64,000 bases of DNA from Massilia sp. IC2-278 (GCF_020708045.1 NZ_JAJFES010000001.1:434001-498000), one strand, 5' to 3'. Positions 25,596 through 35,046 are shown, counted from the first letter of the stretch. A program made the numbers and translations. The notes: generated by a model from the letters alone, not told the origin.

Positions 25596-27410
25596 ATGAC
25601 GATGAACAAACGTACCCTCAATTCCACCTTGCTCCTCGGCGCCGCCTTCCTGGCCGGTTGCCAGGCTACGCCGCCGCACGCCACCTACGACACCATCAAG
25701 CGCGAGGTGGCCAAGGCCAGCGCTGCCAGCGCGCCGGCGCCCGGCACGCCAGCGACCGGCGACGCCGTCGCCGATGCGCTGCTGCCGCCGGCCGCCACCC
25801 TGGCGCGCGAGCTGCCGAAGGCGCGCCCGGCCCTGGAGGAACGCTTCAACGTCGCCTTCAACAACGTGCCGGCGCAGCAGTTCTTCCGCTCGATCGTGGC
25901 CGGCACCCGCTACAACATGGTGGTGCATCCCGAGGTCAGCGGCAGTATTTCCGCCAACCTGAAGGACGTGACCCTGGTCGAGACCCTGGACGCGATCCGC
26001 GACATGTATGGCTACGACTACAAGATCGACGGCACCCGCGTAACCATTCGCCCGCTGACCATGCAGACCCGCATGTTCCGCGTGAACTACCTGGTCGGCA
26101 ACCGCAGCGGCAGCTCGAACCTGCGCGTGACGTCGACCTCGGTGTCCGATGCCGGCAACAACAACAACGGCAACGGTAACAACCAGGGCTCCGGCAACAA
26201 CAACCAGAACAACCAGAACAACCGCAACAACAATAACAACAATAACCCGAACGACCCGAACGGCCAGAACGGCTACGGGGTCCAGAGCAGCGACGTCAAC
26301 ACGATCTCGAACAACGACTTCTGGCGCGACCTGGCGCTGTCGCTGGAAGCCATCGTCGGCGGCAAGCAGGGCGGGCGCAGCCTGGTGGTCAGCCCGCAGT
26401 CGGGCGTGATCGTGATCCGCGCCATGCCGGAAGAACTGCGCAACGTCGACGCCTACCTGAAGGCGACCCAGCTCTCGGTGGACCGCCAGGTGATCCTGGA
26501 AGCGAAGATCCTGGAAGTGGAACTGAACGACCAGTTCCAGAGCGGTATCAACTGGGCCTCGTTCGCCTCGATCAAGAGCTCGCACCCGAACCGCGTCTCC
26601 GGCGGCCTGATCTCGCCGGGCACCGGCCTGGCGCCGCTGCCCTACACCGGCGGCCAGCCGCCGGTGATCGCCAACGGCACGGGCCTGGCGGCCAGCACCG
26701 GCTTTTCGCTGTCGAACGCGGCGAACGCCGCCGGCTCGCTGTTCGGCCTGGCGGTGCAGACGAATAACTTCGCGGCGCTGATTTCCTTCCTCGAGCAGCA
26801 GGGTACGGTGCACGTGCTGTCCAGCCCGCGCATCGCGGCGGTGAACAACCAGAAGGCCGTGCTGAAGATCGGCACCGACGAGTTCTACGTGACCGGCGTG
26901 CAGACCAACATCACCAGCAACGCCACCGGCGACACCGTCACGCCAAGCGTGACCCTGCAGCCCTTCTTCTCGGGCGTGGTGCTGGACGTGACGCCGCAGA
27001 TCGACGACGCCGGCAACATTTTGCTGCACGTGCACCCGTCGGTCAGCCAGGTCAGCACCGTGACCAAGGGCGTGAACCTGGGATCGGCCGGCAACCTGAG
27101 CCTGCCGCTGGCGGCGTCGAGCACCTCGGAACTGGACAGTATTGTCCGCGGCCAGGACGGCCAGGTGGTGGCCATCGGCGGCCTGATGCGCCAGGCCTCG
27201 ACCGACGACACCAGCCAGCTGCCGGGCGCCGGCCGCGTGCCGGTGCTGGGCGCGCTGTTCCGCAACAAGAACAAGGTCAACCAGAAGCGCGAGCTGGTGG
27301 TGCTGATCAAGCCGACCATCGTCGACAGCGCCAACAGCTGGAACCAGGACCTGCTGGACGCCACGCGCCGCATCGACCAGCTCGATCCGCGCCAGCTGGA
27401 GCGCCGCTGA
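25596..27410 (+). CDS. mshL: MSHA secretin MshL (outer-membrane lipoprotein)
   Basis: A 604-residue secretin that forms the outer-membrane pore for the pilus. A lipoprotein signal with lipobox LAGC puts the modified Cys at 22. An STN/N0 domain (about 80-175) precedes an Asn-rich linker at about 187-227. The secretin core runs to residue about 590, with the conserved block VVAIGGLMRQ and PVLGALFRNKNK. The Asn-rich linker is coded by repeated AAC/AAT codons. AAGGA at 25580 supports the ATG at 25596; an ATG two codons later also exists. Confidence 0.94.
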   Translation: MTMNKRTLNSTLLLGAAFLAGCQATPPHATYDTIKREVAKASAASAPAPGTPATGDAVADALLPPAATLARELPKARPALEERFNVAFNNVPAQQFFRSIVAGTRYNMVVHPEVSGSISANLKDVTLVETLDAIRDMYGYDYKIDGTRVTIRPLTMQTRMFRVNYLVGNRSGSSNLRVTSTSVSDAGNNNNGNGNNQGSGNNNQNNQNNRNNNNNNNPNDPNGQNGYGVQSSDVNTISNNDFWRDLALSLEAIVGGKQGGRSLVVSPQSGVIVIRAMPEELRNVDAYLKATQLSVDRQVILEAKILEVELNDQFQSGINWASFASIKSSHPNRVSGGLISPGTGLAPLPYTGGQPPVIANGTGLAASTGFSLSNAANAAGSLFGLAVQTNNFAALISFLEQQGTVHVLSSPRIAAVNNQKAVLKIGTDEFYVTGVQTNITSNATGDTVTPSVTLQPFFSGVVLDVTPQIDDAGNILLHVHPSVSQVSTVTKGVNLGSAGNLSLPLAASSTSELDSIVRGQDGQVVAIGGLMRQASTDDTSQLPGAGRVPVLGALFRNKNKVNQKRELVVLIKPTIVDSANSWNQDLLDATRRIDQLDPRQLERR

Positions 27411-28300
27411 TGTACGAAGCGCATTTCGGCCTGCGCGAGCTGCCGTTCGGGATCACGCCGGACACGAGTTTCTTTTTTGGCAGCCCGCGCTCGCAGGAAG
27501 CGCTCAACACCCTGCTGGTCGCGGCGCGCAGCGGCGAAGGCTTTATCAAGATCACGGGGGAGGTCGGTACCGGCAAGACCCTGTTGTGCCGCAAGTTCAT
27601 GGCGACCCTGGGCGAGGATTTCATCACTGCCTACATCCCGAATCCCTACCTGGAACCGCGCAGCCTGATGCTGGCCCTGGCCGACGAGCTGGAACTGTCG
27701 CTGGACCGCGAGGTGGACCAGCACCAGCTCCTGAAGACCATCACCCACCACCTGCTGCGCCTGGCGGGCCAGGACAAGCGCGTGCTGCTGTGCATCGACG
27801 AAGCCCAGGCGCTGCCGCTCGAGACCATGGAAGCGCTGCGCCTGCTGACGAACCTGGAAACCGAGAAGCGCAAGCTGCTGCAGATCGTGCTGTTCGGCCA
27901 GCCGGAACTGAACCGCAAGCTGGAGCTCGATGCGATCCGCCAGCTGGCCCAGCGCATCACCTTCCACTACCACCTCGGCCCGCTGGGGCGCGACGACCTC
28001 GATTACTACGTGGCGCACCGCCTGCGCGTGGCCGGCTTCGGCGGGGCGCGCCTGTTTTCCGCGTCCGCCATCTCCCGTTTGTACCGCGCCAGCGGCGGCA
28101 TCCCGCGCCTGGTGAACATCCTTGCCCACAAGGCGCTGATGCTGTGCTACGGCCAGGGACGCCAGCAGGTAACGGGCGCGCACGTGGCCGCCGCCGCAGC
28201 GGACACCCTGGCGGCGCGGGGCCGCGCCTGGCCCTGGCTGGCCGGCGTTGGCGCACTGGCCGCGATGGCCGCAGGACTTGCCTGGACCTTTGTACGATGA
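27410..28300 (+). CDS. mshM: MSHA biogenesis ATPase MshM (ExeA-like)
   Basis: A 296-residue AAA ATPase of the ExeA/MshM group. It begins MYEAHFGLRELPFGITPD, typical of the family. Walker A is TGEVGTGKT, Walker B is VLLCIDEAQ, and an arginine-rich sensor follows (SGGIPRLVNIL). A C-terminal membrane helix (about 272-292) anchors it. ExeA-type proteins help assemble the secretin in the outer membrane. It starts on the last base of the mshL stop and overlaps mshN by four bases. Confidence 0.92.
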   Translation: MYEAHFGLRELPFGITPDTSFFFGSPRSQEALNTLLVAARSGEGFIKITGEVGTGKTLLCRKFMATLGEDFITAYIPNPYLEPRSLMLALADELELSLDREVDQHQLLKTITHHLLRLAGQDKRVLLCIDEAQALPLETMEALRLLTNLETEKRKLLQIVLFGQPELNRKLELDAIRQLAQRITFHYHLGPLGRDDLDYYVAHRLRVAGFGGARLFSASAISRLYRASGGIPRLVNILAHKALMLCYGQGRQQVTGAHVAAAAADTLAARGRAWPWLAGVGALAAMAAGLAWTFVR

Positions 28301-29598
28301 GCCTGATAAATAAAATGCTGCAGGACCTCGACGCGCGCGGCAATGCGCGCAGCGGGGAAATCTCGTCCGACGTGAAGCCGGTGGCGCCGGAAGCGGCGCT
28401 GCGCTCGAAGCGGCGGATTGCCGCCATCACCGCCGGCCTGATCGCGGTGGCGCTCGGCGTGACCGGCTGGATGATGTTGCCGCTGAAGGGCAAGAGCTTC
28501 GATGCGAAGCCGGTGGCCGTCGTGACGCCGCAGCCTGCGGCGCCGGCCCCGGCCGACCCTGCGCCGGTTGCCGTGGCCGAGGTGGCGCCAGCCGCCGACA
28601 CGGCCGCACCCGCCGCCCCGGCCGACCCTGGGCCGGCGCCGCGCGCAGCCGAATCCGAAGCGGCGCCGCAGCGCAAGCGTGCCGAGGCTGCCGCTCCCGC
28701 GACAGTGCAGCGCGCACCGGCCAGCACGCCTTCGACCACTACCTGGGCCGAGGCGAATGCCCGTGCCCAGGCCGAGCAGGCCCGCCTGGCGCGCCGCTGG
28801 GCCGCCGAAACAGCCCGCATTGCCGCGCTGCCCGCCGCCGAACGCGCTGCCGCCGAAAGCCGCTTGCGCGCCGAGCAGGACCGGGCGGCCGTCACCGCGC
28901 GCCGTGACGCGGCCTGGGTCGCGGCCCTGAAGCGCAGGGAAAGCGCGGCTGGCGCCATCGCTGCCGAGGCCCCTGCGGTGCCCGCTGCGCCCGCTGTGCC
29001 CGCGAGCGGCGCCCAGGGCCGCAGCGAAACCGGTGTCCAGCGCGCCGACAATACCTATCGCCGCGCCCTGGCCAGCCTGCAGGAAGGCCGCGTCAGCGAA
29101 GCCATCGCCGGCCTGCAGCAAACCCTGGGCATCAACCCGCGCCACGACACCGCGCGCCAGACCCTGGTCGGCCTGCTGGTCGAGAACAAGCGCAGCGACG
29201 AGGCCGTACTGGAGCTGCAGGGCGCGCTGGCGCTGGATGCGCGCCAGCCGGCCATGGCGATGCTGTTGGCGCGCCTGCAGATCGAACGCGGCGGCAACGG
29301 CATCGAGACCCTGCTGCGCACCCTGCCTTACGCCAGCGGCAATGGCGAATACCAGGGCTTCCTGGCCGGCGCCCTGCAACGCCAGGGCCGTCACCGCGAG
29401 GCGATCGACCAGTACACTGCCGCGCTGCGCGGCGCGCCGAACAACGGCGTATGGTGGATGGGGCTGGGCCTGTCGCTGCAGGCCGAGAAGCGCAACGCCG
29501 AGGCGGCCGACGCCTACCGCCGAGCCCAGGCATCGGGAACGCTGTCGGGCGAACTGCAGGGCTTTGTCGAGCGCAAGCTGCAGCAGGTAGCGCGCTAG
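28297..29598 (+). CDS. mshN: MSHA biogenesis protein MshN (TPR)
   Basis: A 433-residue bitopic protein. It begins MSLINKMLQDLDAR, the hallmark of MshN. A membrane helix lies near 45-66, then an Ala/Pro-rich stretch, a charged Ala-rich coiled coil (about 145-215) and TPR repeats from about 250 to the end (NTYRRALASLQEGRVSEAI is the first). It is the last gene of the locus; its TAG overlaps the stop of the convergent LysR gene by three to four bases. Confidence 0.9.
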   Translation: MSLINKMLQDLDARGNARSGEISSDVKPVAPEAALRSKRRIAAITAGLIAVALGVTGWMMLPLKGKSFDAKPVAVVTPQPAAPAPADPAPVAVAEVAPAADTAAPAAPADPGPAPRAAESEAAPQRKRAEAAAPATVQRAPASTPSTTTWAEANARAQAEQARLARRWAAETARIAALPAAERAAAESRLRAEQDRAAVTARRDAAWVAALKRRESAAGAIAAEAPAVPAAPAVPASGAQGRSETGVQRADNTYRRALASLQEGRVSEAIAGLQQTLGINPRHDTARQTLVGLLVENKRSDEAVLELQGALALDARQPAMAMLLARLQIERGGNGIETLLRTLPYASGNGEYQGFLAGALQRQGRHREAIDQYTAALRGAPNNGVWWMGLGLSLQAEKRNAEAADAYRRAQASGTLSGELQGFVERKLQQVAR

Positions 29599-30476
29599 CC
29601 GGCCTCCTGCATCAGCTGGCGCGCCAGCAGGCCGGCATGCGGAGGCAAGGCCGCGAAATCGCGCGCGCACAAATACAGCCGGCGCGCGGCCCAGGCTTCG
29701 GCCAGCGGCAAAATCGCCAGGTCGCGCCGGATGGTCGCGGCCAGCGCCGCCGACATGATCGATACGCCGATGCCCGCCTCGACATACATCGCCACATGGT
29801 CGCTCGTGCGCAACTGGATGCGGTAGTCCAGCTGGCGTCCCAGGCGCGCGGCGCGTTCGGCCAGGTGGGTTTCGAGTGCGGTGTCCGCCATGCCGACGAT
29901 CGGCTCGGACAGGATGTCGGCAAAGGCCACGCCCGCCTGCCGCGCCAGCCGGTGCGCATGGCCTGCCACCACCACCAGCTGGTCGCTGGCGATCGGGTGG
30001 GCCTGCAGGGTCGTCAATTCCGTGATGTCCGCCACCACGCCCATGTCGGCGCGCTTGTCGACCAGGGCCTGGACGATCTCCACGCTGGGCCGCTCGTCGA
30101 GGTCGATCGCCAGGTCGGGATGCGCGGCCAGGAAACGGCATAGCCGGGGCGGCAGGAAGCCGGCCATGGCGGCCGTGTTCGACAGCAGCCGGATGCGGCC
30201 CTTCAATCCCGTGGCATAGGTGCGCATCTCGCCGCGCATCTGCTCGACCCCTTCCAGGATGGAGCGTGCGTGCCGCACCAGCGCCTCGCCCGCGGGCGTG
30301 GGGCGCACGCCGCGCCGGTTGCGCTCCAGCAGGGGCGCGCCGAGCACTTCTTCCATGCCCGCGATACGCTCGCTGACCGAGGCCAGCGCCAGGTGCATCG
30401 CGCGGGCGCCGTGCGTCAGGCTGCCGCATTCCACCACGCTCAGGAAGAGCCGCAAATCCACCAGGTCGAACCGCAT
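29595..30476 (-). CDS. LysR family transcriptional regulator
   Basis: A 293-residue LysR-type regulator. The winged helix at about 5-63 reads LRLFLSVVECGSLTHGARAM followed by the recognition helix, then a linker helix and an effector domain. The start at 30476 is supported by AGGAG seven bases upstream; longer in-frame starts would run into the divergent gene. It is divergent from a TauE/SafE-family permease gene, so that permease is its likely target, as LysR regulators commonly control the adjacent divergent gene. Confidence 0.9.
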   Translation of the reverse strand: MRFDLVDLRLFLSVVECGSLTHGARAMHLALASVSERIAGMEEVLGAPLLERNRRGVRPTPAGEALVRHARSILEGVEQMRGEMRTYATGLKGRIRLLSNTAAMAGFLPPRLCRFLAAHPDLAIDLDERPSVEIVQALVDKRADMGVVADITELTTLQAHPIASDQLVVVAGHAHRLARQAGVAFADILSEPIVGMADTALETHLAERAARLGRQLDYRIQLRTSDHVAMYVEAGIGVSIMSAALAATIRRDLAILPLAEAWAARRLYLCARDFAALPPHAGLLARQLMQEAG

Positions 30477-30564
30477 GTCGATGCTCCTGCCTTCGTTAAA
30501 ACCGAAGTCTAGCACCGGAATTGCCAGATTGCCTACGGTGCTGGCCACGACTAGGATGGCTGCC

Positions 30565-31331
30565 ATGGACACGATCTTTCTTACCTTTTCCGCCGGCATC
30601 CTGGCGGGTGCCATGAATGCGCTGGCCGGCGGCGGTTCCTTCGTCAGCCTGCCGGCCCTGATGATGGCGGGCGTGCCTCCGGTACAGGCGAATACTTCGA
30701 GTACGGTGGCGCTGTTCCCGGGCGGGCTGGCAAGCGCCTGGGCCTACCGCGATGGCCTGGGTCCGATTGGCGGCGTGCCGCTGCGCGCGCTGCTGGGGAC
30801 GACGCTGGCGGGCGGCCTGATCGGGGCGCTGTTGCTGCTGCATACGCCGGCGACCGCATTCCGTTTCGTGTTGCCCTGGCTGCTGCTGGTGGCGTTGCTG
30901 GCCTTGGCCTGCGGGCGGCGCATCGGCGACGCCCTGCGCGCGCGCTGGCGCATCCGCGCGCCTGCCGTGCTGGCGATCCAGTTCGGGCTGGGCGTGTATG
31001 GCGGTTATTTCGGCGGTGCGGTCGGCATCATGATGCTGGCGGTCTGGGGCCTGCTCGACCGGCGCGACTTTAACAGCTGAACGCGCCGCGCACGCTGCTG
31101 GTGAGCGCGGCGAACACGGTGGCCGTGCTGGCCTTCGTGCTGGCCGATGCCGTGCACTGGCCGGCCACCCTGGGCATGCTGGCCGGCGCGCTGACCGGCG
31201 GCTATGGCGGCGCCTGGCTGGGCCGCCGCGCGCCTGCCGACGTGGTGCGCGCCGTCACCTTGCTGGCCACCTCCTGCATCACGGCGGCCTTTTTCGCCAA
31301 GACCTACGCACCCGCGCTGCTGGGGCACTAA
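30565..31331 (+). pseudogene. TauE/SafE (TSUP) family permease, frameshifted
   Basis: The first part, 30565 to a TGA at 31078-31080, codes the N-terminal two-thirds of a TSUP-family membrane permease (FLTFSAGILAGAMNALAGGG, GGYFGGAVGIMMLA). Translation stops at DRRDFNS. The family continuation LNAPRTLLVSAANTVAVLAF is present in the next frame from 31077 to the stop at 31331. The family pattern would need one more C at AGC-TG, so one base appears to be missing. The rest is intact with no further decay, so the lesion is recent or a sequencing error. TSUP proteins export sulfite, sulfoacetate or related anions; the substrate here is unknown. Confidence 0.85.
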
Positions 31332-31346
31332 CCGAAGGGAGACATC

Positions 31347-31442
31347 ATGCTGGACGCATTCATGGCAACGATCGGCACGCTGGGCATCATCGCCAGCATC
31401 CTGGCCAAACTGGGCAAACCGGACGGGCCAGACAAGGGCTAG
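31347..31442 (+). CDS. possible 31-residue small hydrophobic protein
   Basis: A 31-codon open frame 15 bp after the TSUP gene on the same strand. GAAGGGAGA, a good ribosome-binding site, lies five to twelve bases before the ATG. The product has a hydrophobic core (MATIGTLGIIASILAKLG) followed by a charged tail ending PDKG, which suits a small membrane-associated peptide. Neighbouring genes do not cover it. Expression is unproven, but the site and composition are better than chance. Confidence 0.45.
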   Translation: MLDAFMATIGTLGIIASILAKLGKPDGPDKG

Positions 31443-31485
31443 CGCGCGATTGGCGCGGCGCGGCGGTTCTTCGCACGGCCGGCAT

Positions 31486-32643
31486 CTACAGGCGCGCCAG
31501 CCGCGCCAGCGCCAGCTGCAGGGTATCGTCCTGCTTGGCAAAGCAGAAGCGGACGATGCCCGATTCCCGGACCTGGCTGTAGAAGGCCGAGACCGGAATC
31601 GCAGCCACCTTGCATTCGCCCGTGAGCCACTGCGCGAACTCGGCTTCCGGCAGATCGGAGATGGCGCTGTAGTCGACGCACTGGAAATAGGTGCCGTCGG
31701 CCGGCAGCAGGCGCAGGCGGGTGTCGGCCAGGCCGGCGCGGAACAGGTCGCGCTTGCGCTGGTAGAAGGCCGGCAGTTCCAGGTAGGGCGCCGGATCGGC
31801 CATGTAGCGCGCCAGCCCGTGCTGCATCGGCGTGTTCACGGTGAACACGTTGTACTGGTGCAGCTTGCGAAATTCCGCGCTGAGCGGCGCCGGCGCGGCG
31901 ACATAGCCCACCTTCCAGCCGGTCACGTGATACGTCTTGCCGAAGCTCGACACCACGAAGGCGCGCTCGGCCAGCACCGGGTGGCTGGCCACCGAGGCGT
32001 GGCGCCCGCCGTCGTAGACCATGTGCTCGTAGACCTCGTCCGACAGGATCAGGATATCGGTACCGGCCACGATCTGCGCCAGGCGTTCGAGGTCGGCGCC
32101 GCGCAGGATCGAACCGGTCGGGTTGTGCGGCGAGTTGATCACGATCAGGCGGGTGCGCGGCGTGACGGCGGCGGCCAGCCTGTCCCAGGGCACGCTGTAG
32201 CCATCCGGGCCGATTTCCATGCAGACCGGCACCGCCACGCCCCCGGCCAGGGCGATCGCCGGAGAATAGCTGTCGTAGGCCGGTTCGATGACGATGGCTT
32301 CGTCGCCGGGATGCACGCAGCACAGGATGGCGGTGGTGAGCGCCTGGGTGGCGCCGGCGGTGACGGTGATCTCGGTGCTGGCGTCGTAGGCACGGCCATA
32401 CAGGCGCCCGATCTTGGCGGCGATCGACTCGCGCAGGGCGGGCACGCCCGGCATCGGCGGGTACTGGTTGTGGCCGGCGCGCATGGCCTCGTTCACGTAA
32501 TCGAGCAGCAGCGGATCGCAGCCGAAGTCGGGGAAGCCCTGGCCCAGGTTCACGGCGCCATGCTCGAGGGCGAGGGCCGACATGGTGGAGAAGATGGTGG
32601 CGCCGACGGCGGGCAGGCGCGACTGCAGTACGGGAGTGCTCAT
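31486..32643 (-). CDS. PLP-dependent aminotransferase, methionine aminotransferase (YbdL) type
   Basis: A 385-residue class I/II aminotransferase. NLGQGFPDFGCDP and INSPHNPTGS are family blocks. PLP-binding Asp and Tyr are in LSDEVYEHMVYDG, the Schiff-base Lys in SSFGKTYHVTGWKVGY, and the substrate Arg in RFCFAKQDD. The FPDF and HVTGWKVGY features point to the YbdL/kynurenine aminotransferase branch, which transaminates methionine and aromatic amino acids. It is convergent with the TSUP gene. Confidence 0.88.
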   Translation of the reverse strand: MSTPVLQSRLPAVGATIFSTMSALALEHGAVNLGQGFPDFGCDPLLLDYVNEAMRAGHNQYPPMPGVPALRESIAAKIGRLYGRAYDASTEITVTAGATQALTTAILCCVHPGDEAIVIEPAYDSYSPAIALAGGVAVPVCMEIGPDGYSVPWDRLAAAVTPRTRLIVINSPHNPTGSILRGADLERLAQIVAGTDILILSDEVYEHMVYDGGRHASVASHPVLAERAFVVSSFGKTYHVTGWKVGYVAAPAPLSAEFRKLHQYNVFTVNTPMQHGLARYMADPAPYLELPAFYQRKRDLFRAGLADTRLRLLPADGTYFQCVDYSAISDLPEAEFAQWLTGECKVAAIPVSAFYSQVRESGIVRFCFAKQDDTLQLALARLARL

Positions 32644-32686
32644 GGTCTTCCGGAATGGTTGCGGGTTTGGCTACGAACTGCCTATT

Positions 32687-33136
32687 CTAGCTGGCTTGCG
32701 CCTGCGCCTTGACCCAGGCTTCAGGCAGCATGATGCGGAACATGCCGGCCTGCTGGGTCTTGCGGCCGAGCTTCAGCAAGGCCTTGTCTTTCGTGACCAG
32801 GATGGCGGCCTGCGCGTCGCGCGCCAGTTCCAGGAATTTCTGGTCGTCGCGGTCGCTGCAGACCGGCAGGCGGAACGGCTTGCTGTCCGGCGCCACCACG
32901 GCGATCAGGGCGTCGAAGCGGGTGGCGGCCTGTTCGCGGCTGGCTTCGTCGAGCGGCAGGTGAGGGTAGTGCAGCACGACCCGGTATTCGTCGCGGCAGT
33001 CGGCGCGCGTGACGGCGCAGACCTCGCCACGCTCGAGCGCATGCAGCAGGCTGTCCCAGCGTTTGTCGTGAAAGACGAACAGATCCAGGCAGACATTGGT
33101 ATCGAGGACGATGGTTGGTGCGGAAGCGGGTATCAT
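32687..33136 (-). CDS. PIN domain protein
   Basis: A 149-residue PIN-domain nuclease-like protein. The acidic triad is visible: VLDTNVCLDLF near the N-terminus, CRDEYRVVL in the middle and SDRDDQKFLELA later, then LVTKDKALLKL. This is the COG1569-like group often labelled as a putative toxin. No antitoxin gene is adjacent: upstream is the divergent yaaA and downstream, 43 bp on, the aminotransferase on the same strand. It is best treated as a stand-alone PIN protein. Confidence 0.82.
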   Translation of the reverse strand: MIPASAPTIVLDTNVCLDLFVFHDKRWDSLLHALERGEVCAVTRADCRDEYRVVLHYPHLPLDEASREQAATRFDALIAVVAPDSKPFRLPVCSDRDDQKFLELARDAQAAILVTKDKALLKLGRKTQQAGMFRIMLPEAWVKAQAQAS

Positions 33137-33180
33137 ATAGGAAATATTAATTGCTTTTGCGTTTGCGCTGTTAGGTTTCT

Positions 33181-33951
33181 ATGCTGCTTGTCATTTCGCC
33201 TGCCAAATCCCTCGACCTCGATACCCCGACTCCCACCCGGGAGCACACGCTCCCCGATTTCATCGACCGCGCCGGCCAGTTGATCGGCGTGCTGCGCGAT
33301 CTGTCGCCCGGCCAGGTGGGCGATTTGATGCACATTTCCGACGCCTTGGCGGCGCTGAACGTAACGCGCTACGCCAGCTGGACGGCGGACCACGCCGACG
33401 GCTACCAGGCCGTGATGGCCTTCGACGGCGACGTTTATGGCGGACTCGATGCGCGCAGCCTGCCGCCCGAGGCGATCGCCTTTGCCCAGCGCCACCTGCG
33501 TATCCTGTCGGGCCTGTACGGCCAGCTGCGTCCGCTCGACCTGATCCATCCCTATCGGCTGGAAATGGGCACGAAGCTGGCGAATCCGGGCGGCAAGGAT
33601 TTGTACACCTTCTGGGGCGAGACCATCACGCGCGCCCTGAATGCCGAGCTGGAGAAGACGGGATCGGCGACGCTGGTCAACCTGGCCTCGGAAGAGTACT
33701 TCAAGTCGGTCAAGCCCAAGCTGCTCGCCGCCCCGGTCATCACGCCGGTGTTCGAGGACTGGAAGAATGGAAAGTACAAGATCATTTCCTTCTACGCCAA
33801 GCGGGCGCGTGGGATGATGGCGCGCTATGCGATCGAGAACGGGGTCACTGATCCGGAGGCATTGAAGGAATTCGATGTGGATGGGTATGCGTTCGTGCCG
33901 GAGGAATCGAAGGAGCGGACCTGGGTATTCCGGCGCAAGATCGACGCGTAA
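33181..33951 (+). CDS. yaaA: peroxide stress protein YaaA
   Basis: A 256-residue UPF0246/YaaA protein. [12 protein letters not shown] and the C-terminal [13 protein letters not shown] are family signatures, and the length is normal. In E. coli YaaA lowers free intracellular iron and protects DNA during hydrogen peroxide stress and has a DNA-binding fold. It is divergent from the PIN gene with a 44-bp AT-rich gap. No OxyR site could be assigned by eye. Confidence 0.93.
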   Translation: MLLVISPAKSLDLDTPTPTREHTLPDFIDRAGQLIGVLRDLSPGQVGDLMHISDALAALNVTRYASWTADHADGYQAVMAFDGDVYGGLDARSLPPEAIAFAQRHLRILSGLYGQLRPLDLIHPYRLEMGTKLANPGGKDLYTFWGETITRALNAELEKTGSATLVNLASEEYFKSVKPKLLAAPVITPVFEDWKNGKYKIISFYAKRARGMMARYAIENGVTDPEALKEFDVDGYAFVPEESKERTWVFRRKIDA

Positions 33952-33969
33952 TTTCGGCCCGCGGCTTCA

Positions 33970-34154
33970 ACCGTAAGGTGGGCACTCCGTGCCCACGCGG
34001 AACGTTGATCAGTGTTGGCAGTGCAAACAGCATTTCGATAACATCATTAGGACCCGACACCGGACGTAGCCGGGCGATCCGCTAACAATATTCCGTGAAT
34101 ACGGCCAACAATGCTCATCGTTCCGCGTGGGCACGGAGTGCCCACCCTACGGAC
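33970..34154. repeat. inverted pair of REP-like palindromes, pair C/D
   Basis: The gap between the convergent yaaA and bamD genes holds a forward unit (33970-34006, GTGGGCAC / GTGCCCAC stem) and its reverse copy (34119-34154). The loops agree (TCC / GGA) and both share a GGAACG flank not found in the other pairs. The spacer of about 112 bp is less GC-rich than the surroundings and has no gene. Confidence 0.85.
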
Positions 34155-34203
34155 CGTGGCCATATCCCGCGCCAACGATGTTCACATCACCGCAATGCGG
34201 TGA

Positions 34204-35046
34204 TTATTTTGCCACCACATCCTTCGGCGCCGGCTTCGGACCCGACTTCGACCAGAACTTCCACCACGGCGCATCGCCGCTGGCGTTCGGGTTGATGAAG
34301 CGGCTTTCCGGGTAGTTGCGCAGCAACACGCGCTGGGTGTCGTCGCGCAAGTCGAACATGCCGAGCTTGTCGTAGGAGCGCACCATGATGAACAGTGCTT
34401 CCTCGCGCGACGGCGATTCGCTGTAGTCGCTCACCGCACTCTGCGCGCGGTTCAGGGCCGCCATGTAGGCGCCGCGGCGGAAGTAGTAGTTCGCCACGTG
34501 CACTTCGTACTGGGCCATCGCGTTGATCAGGTAGTTCAGGCGCGCGACCGCGTCCGGCACGTACTTGCTGTTCGGGTAGCGGTCGACCAGGGCCTTGAAC
34601 GCGGCGAAGGCCTCGCGCGTGGCACGCGGGTCGCGCTCCGACGGGTCCTGCGAGTAGATGATGCTCAGGAAGCCGATCTGGTCATTGAAATTGATCAGGC
34701 CGCGCAGGTAGTACATGTAGTCGACTTGCGGGTGGTTCGGGTGCAGCTTGATGAAGCGCTCGACCGCAGCCAGCGCTTCGGCCTGGTCCTTTGCCTTGTA
34801 GTGGGCGTAGGCAATTTCCATCTGTGCCTGGGTGGCATAGGTGCCGAACGGATAGTTCGATTCCAGGCGCTGGAACAGGGCAATCGCGGCTTCGTACTGG
34901 CCGGCGCTCATCTCTTCGCGTGCCTCAGCGTATAATTTCTCCGCTGACCACTTCTGGGTCTCGTCGGTTTTCGACGGCAACATGCCGCAACCGGACAGGG
35001 CCAGCAAGGCACTCGTAGCAACCACCACCAACAATTTTTTTTGCAT
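34204..35046 (-). CDS. bamD: outer membrane protein assembly factor BamD
   Basis: A 280-residue lipoprotein of the BAM complex, which inserts beta-barrel proteins into the outer membrane. Lipobox LSGC, Cys20. Five TPR-like repeats follow, including LYAEAREEMSAGQYEAAIAL, HPNHPQVDYMYYLRGL and DRYPNSKYVPDA. The C-terminal APKDVVAK tail is short. The start at 35046 gives a normal signal peptide; a longer in-frame start would remove it. It is divergent from rluD, a common arrangement in betaproteobacteria. Confidence 0.95.
   Translation of the reverse strand: MQKKLLVVVATSALLALSGCGMLPSKTDETQKWSAEKLYAEAREEMSAGQYEAAIALFQRLESNYPFGTYATQAQMEIAYAHYKAKDQAEALAAVERFIKLHPNHPQVDYMYYLRGLINFNDQIGFLSIIYSQDPSERDPRATREAFAAFKALVDRYPNSKYVPDAVARLNYLINAMAQYEVHVANYYFRRGAYMAALNRAQSAVSDYSESPSREEALFIMVRSYDKLGMFDLRDDTQRVLLRNYPESRFINPNASGDAPWWKFWSKSGPKPAPKDVVAK

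Noticed and set aside
32687-33136. PIN gene as part of a toxin-antitoxin pair
   Set aside because: No small antitoxin gene lies on either side; the neighbours are yaaA (divergent) and an aminotransferase.
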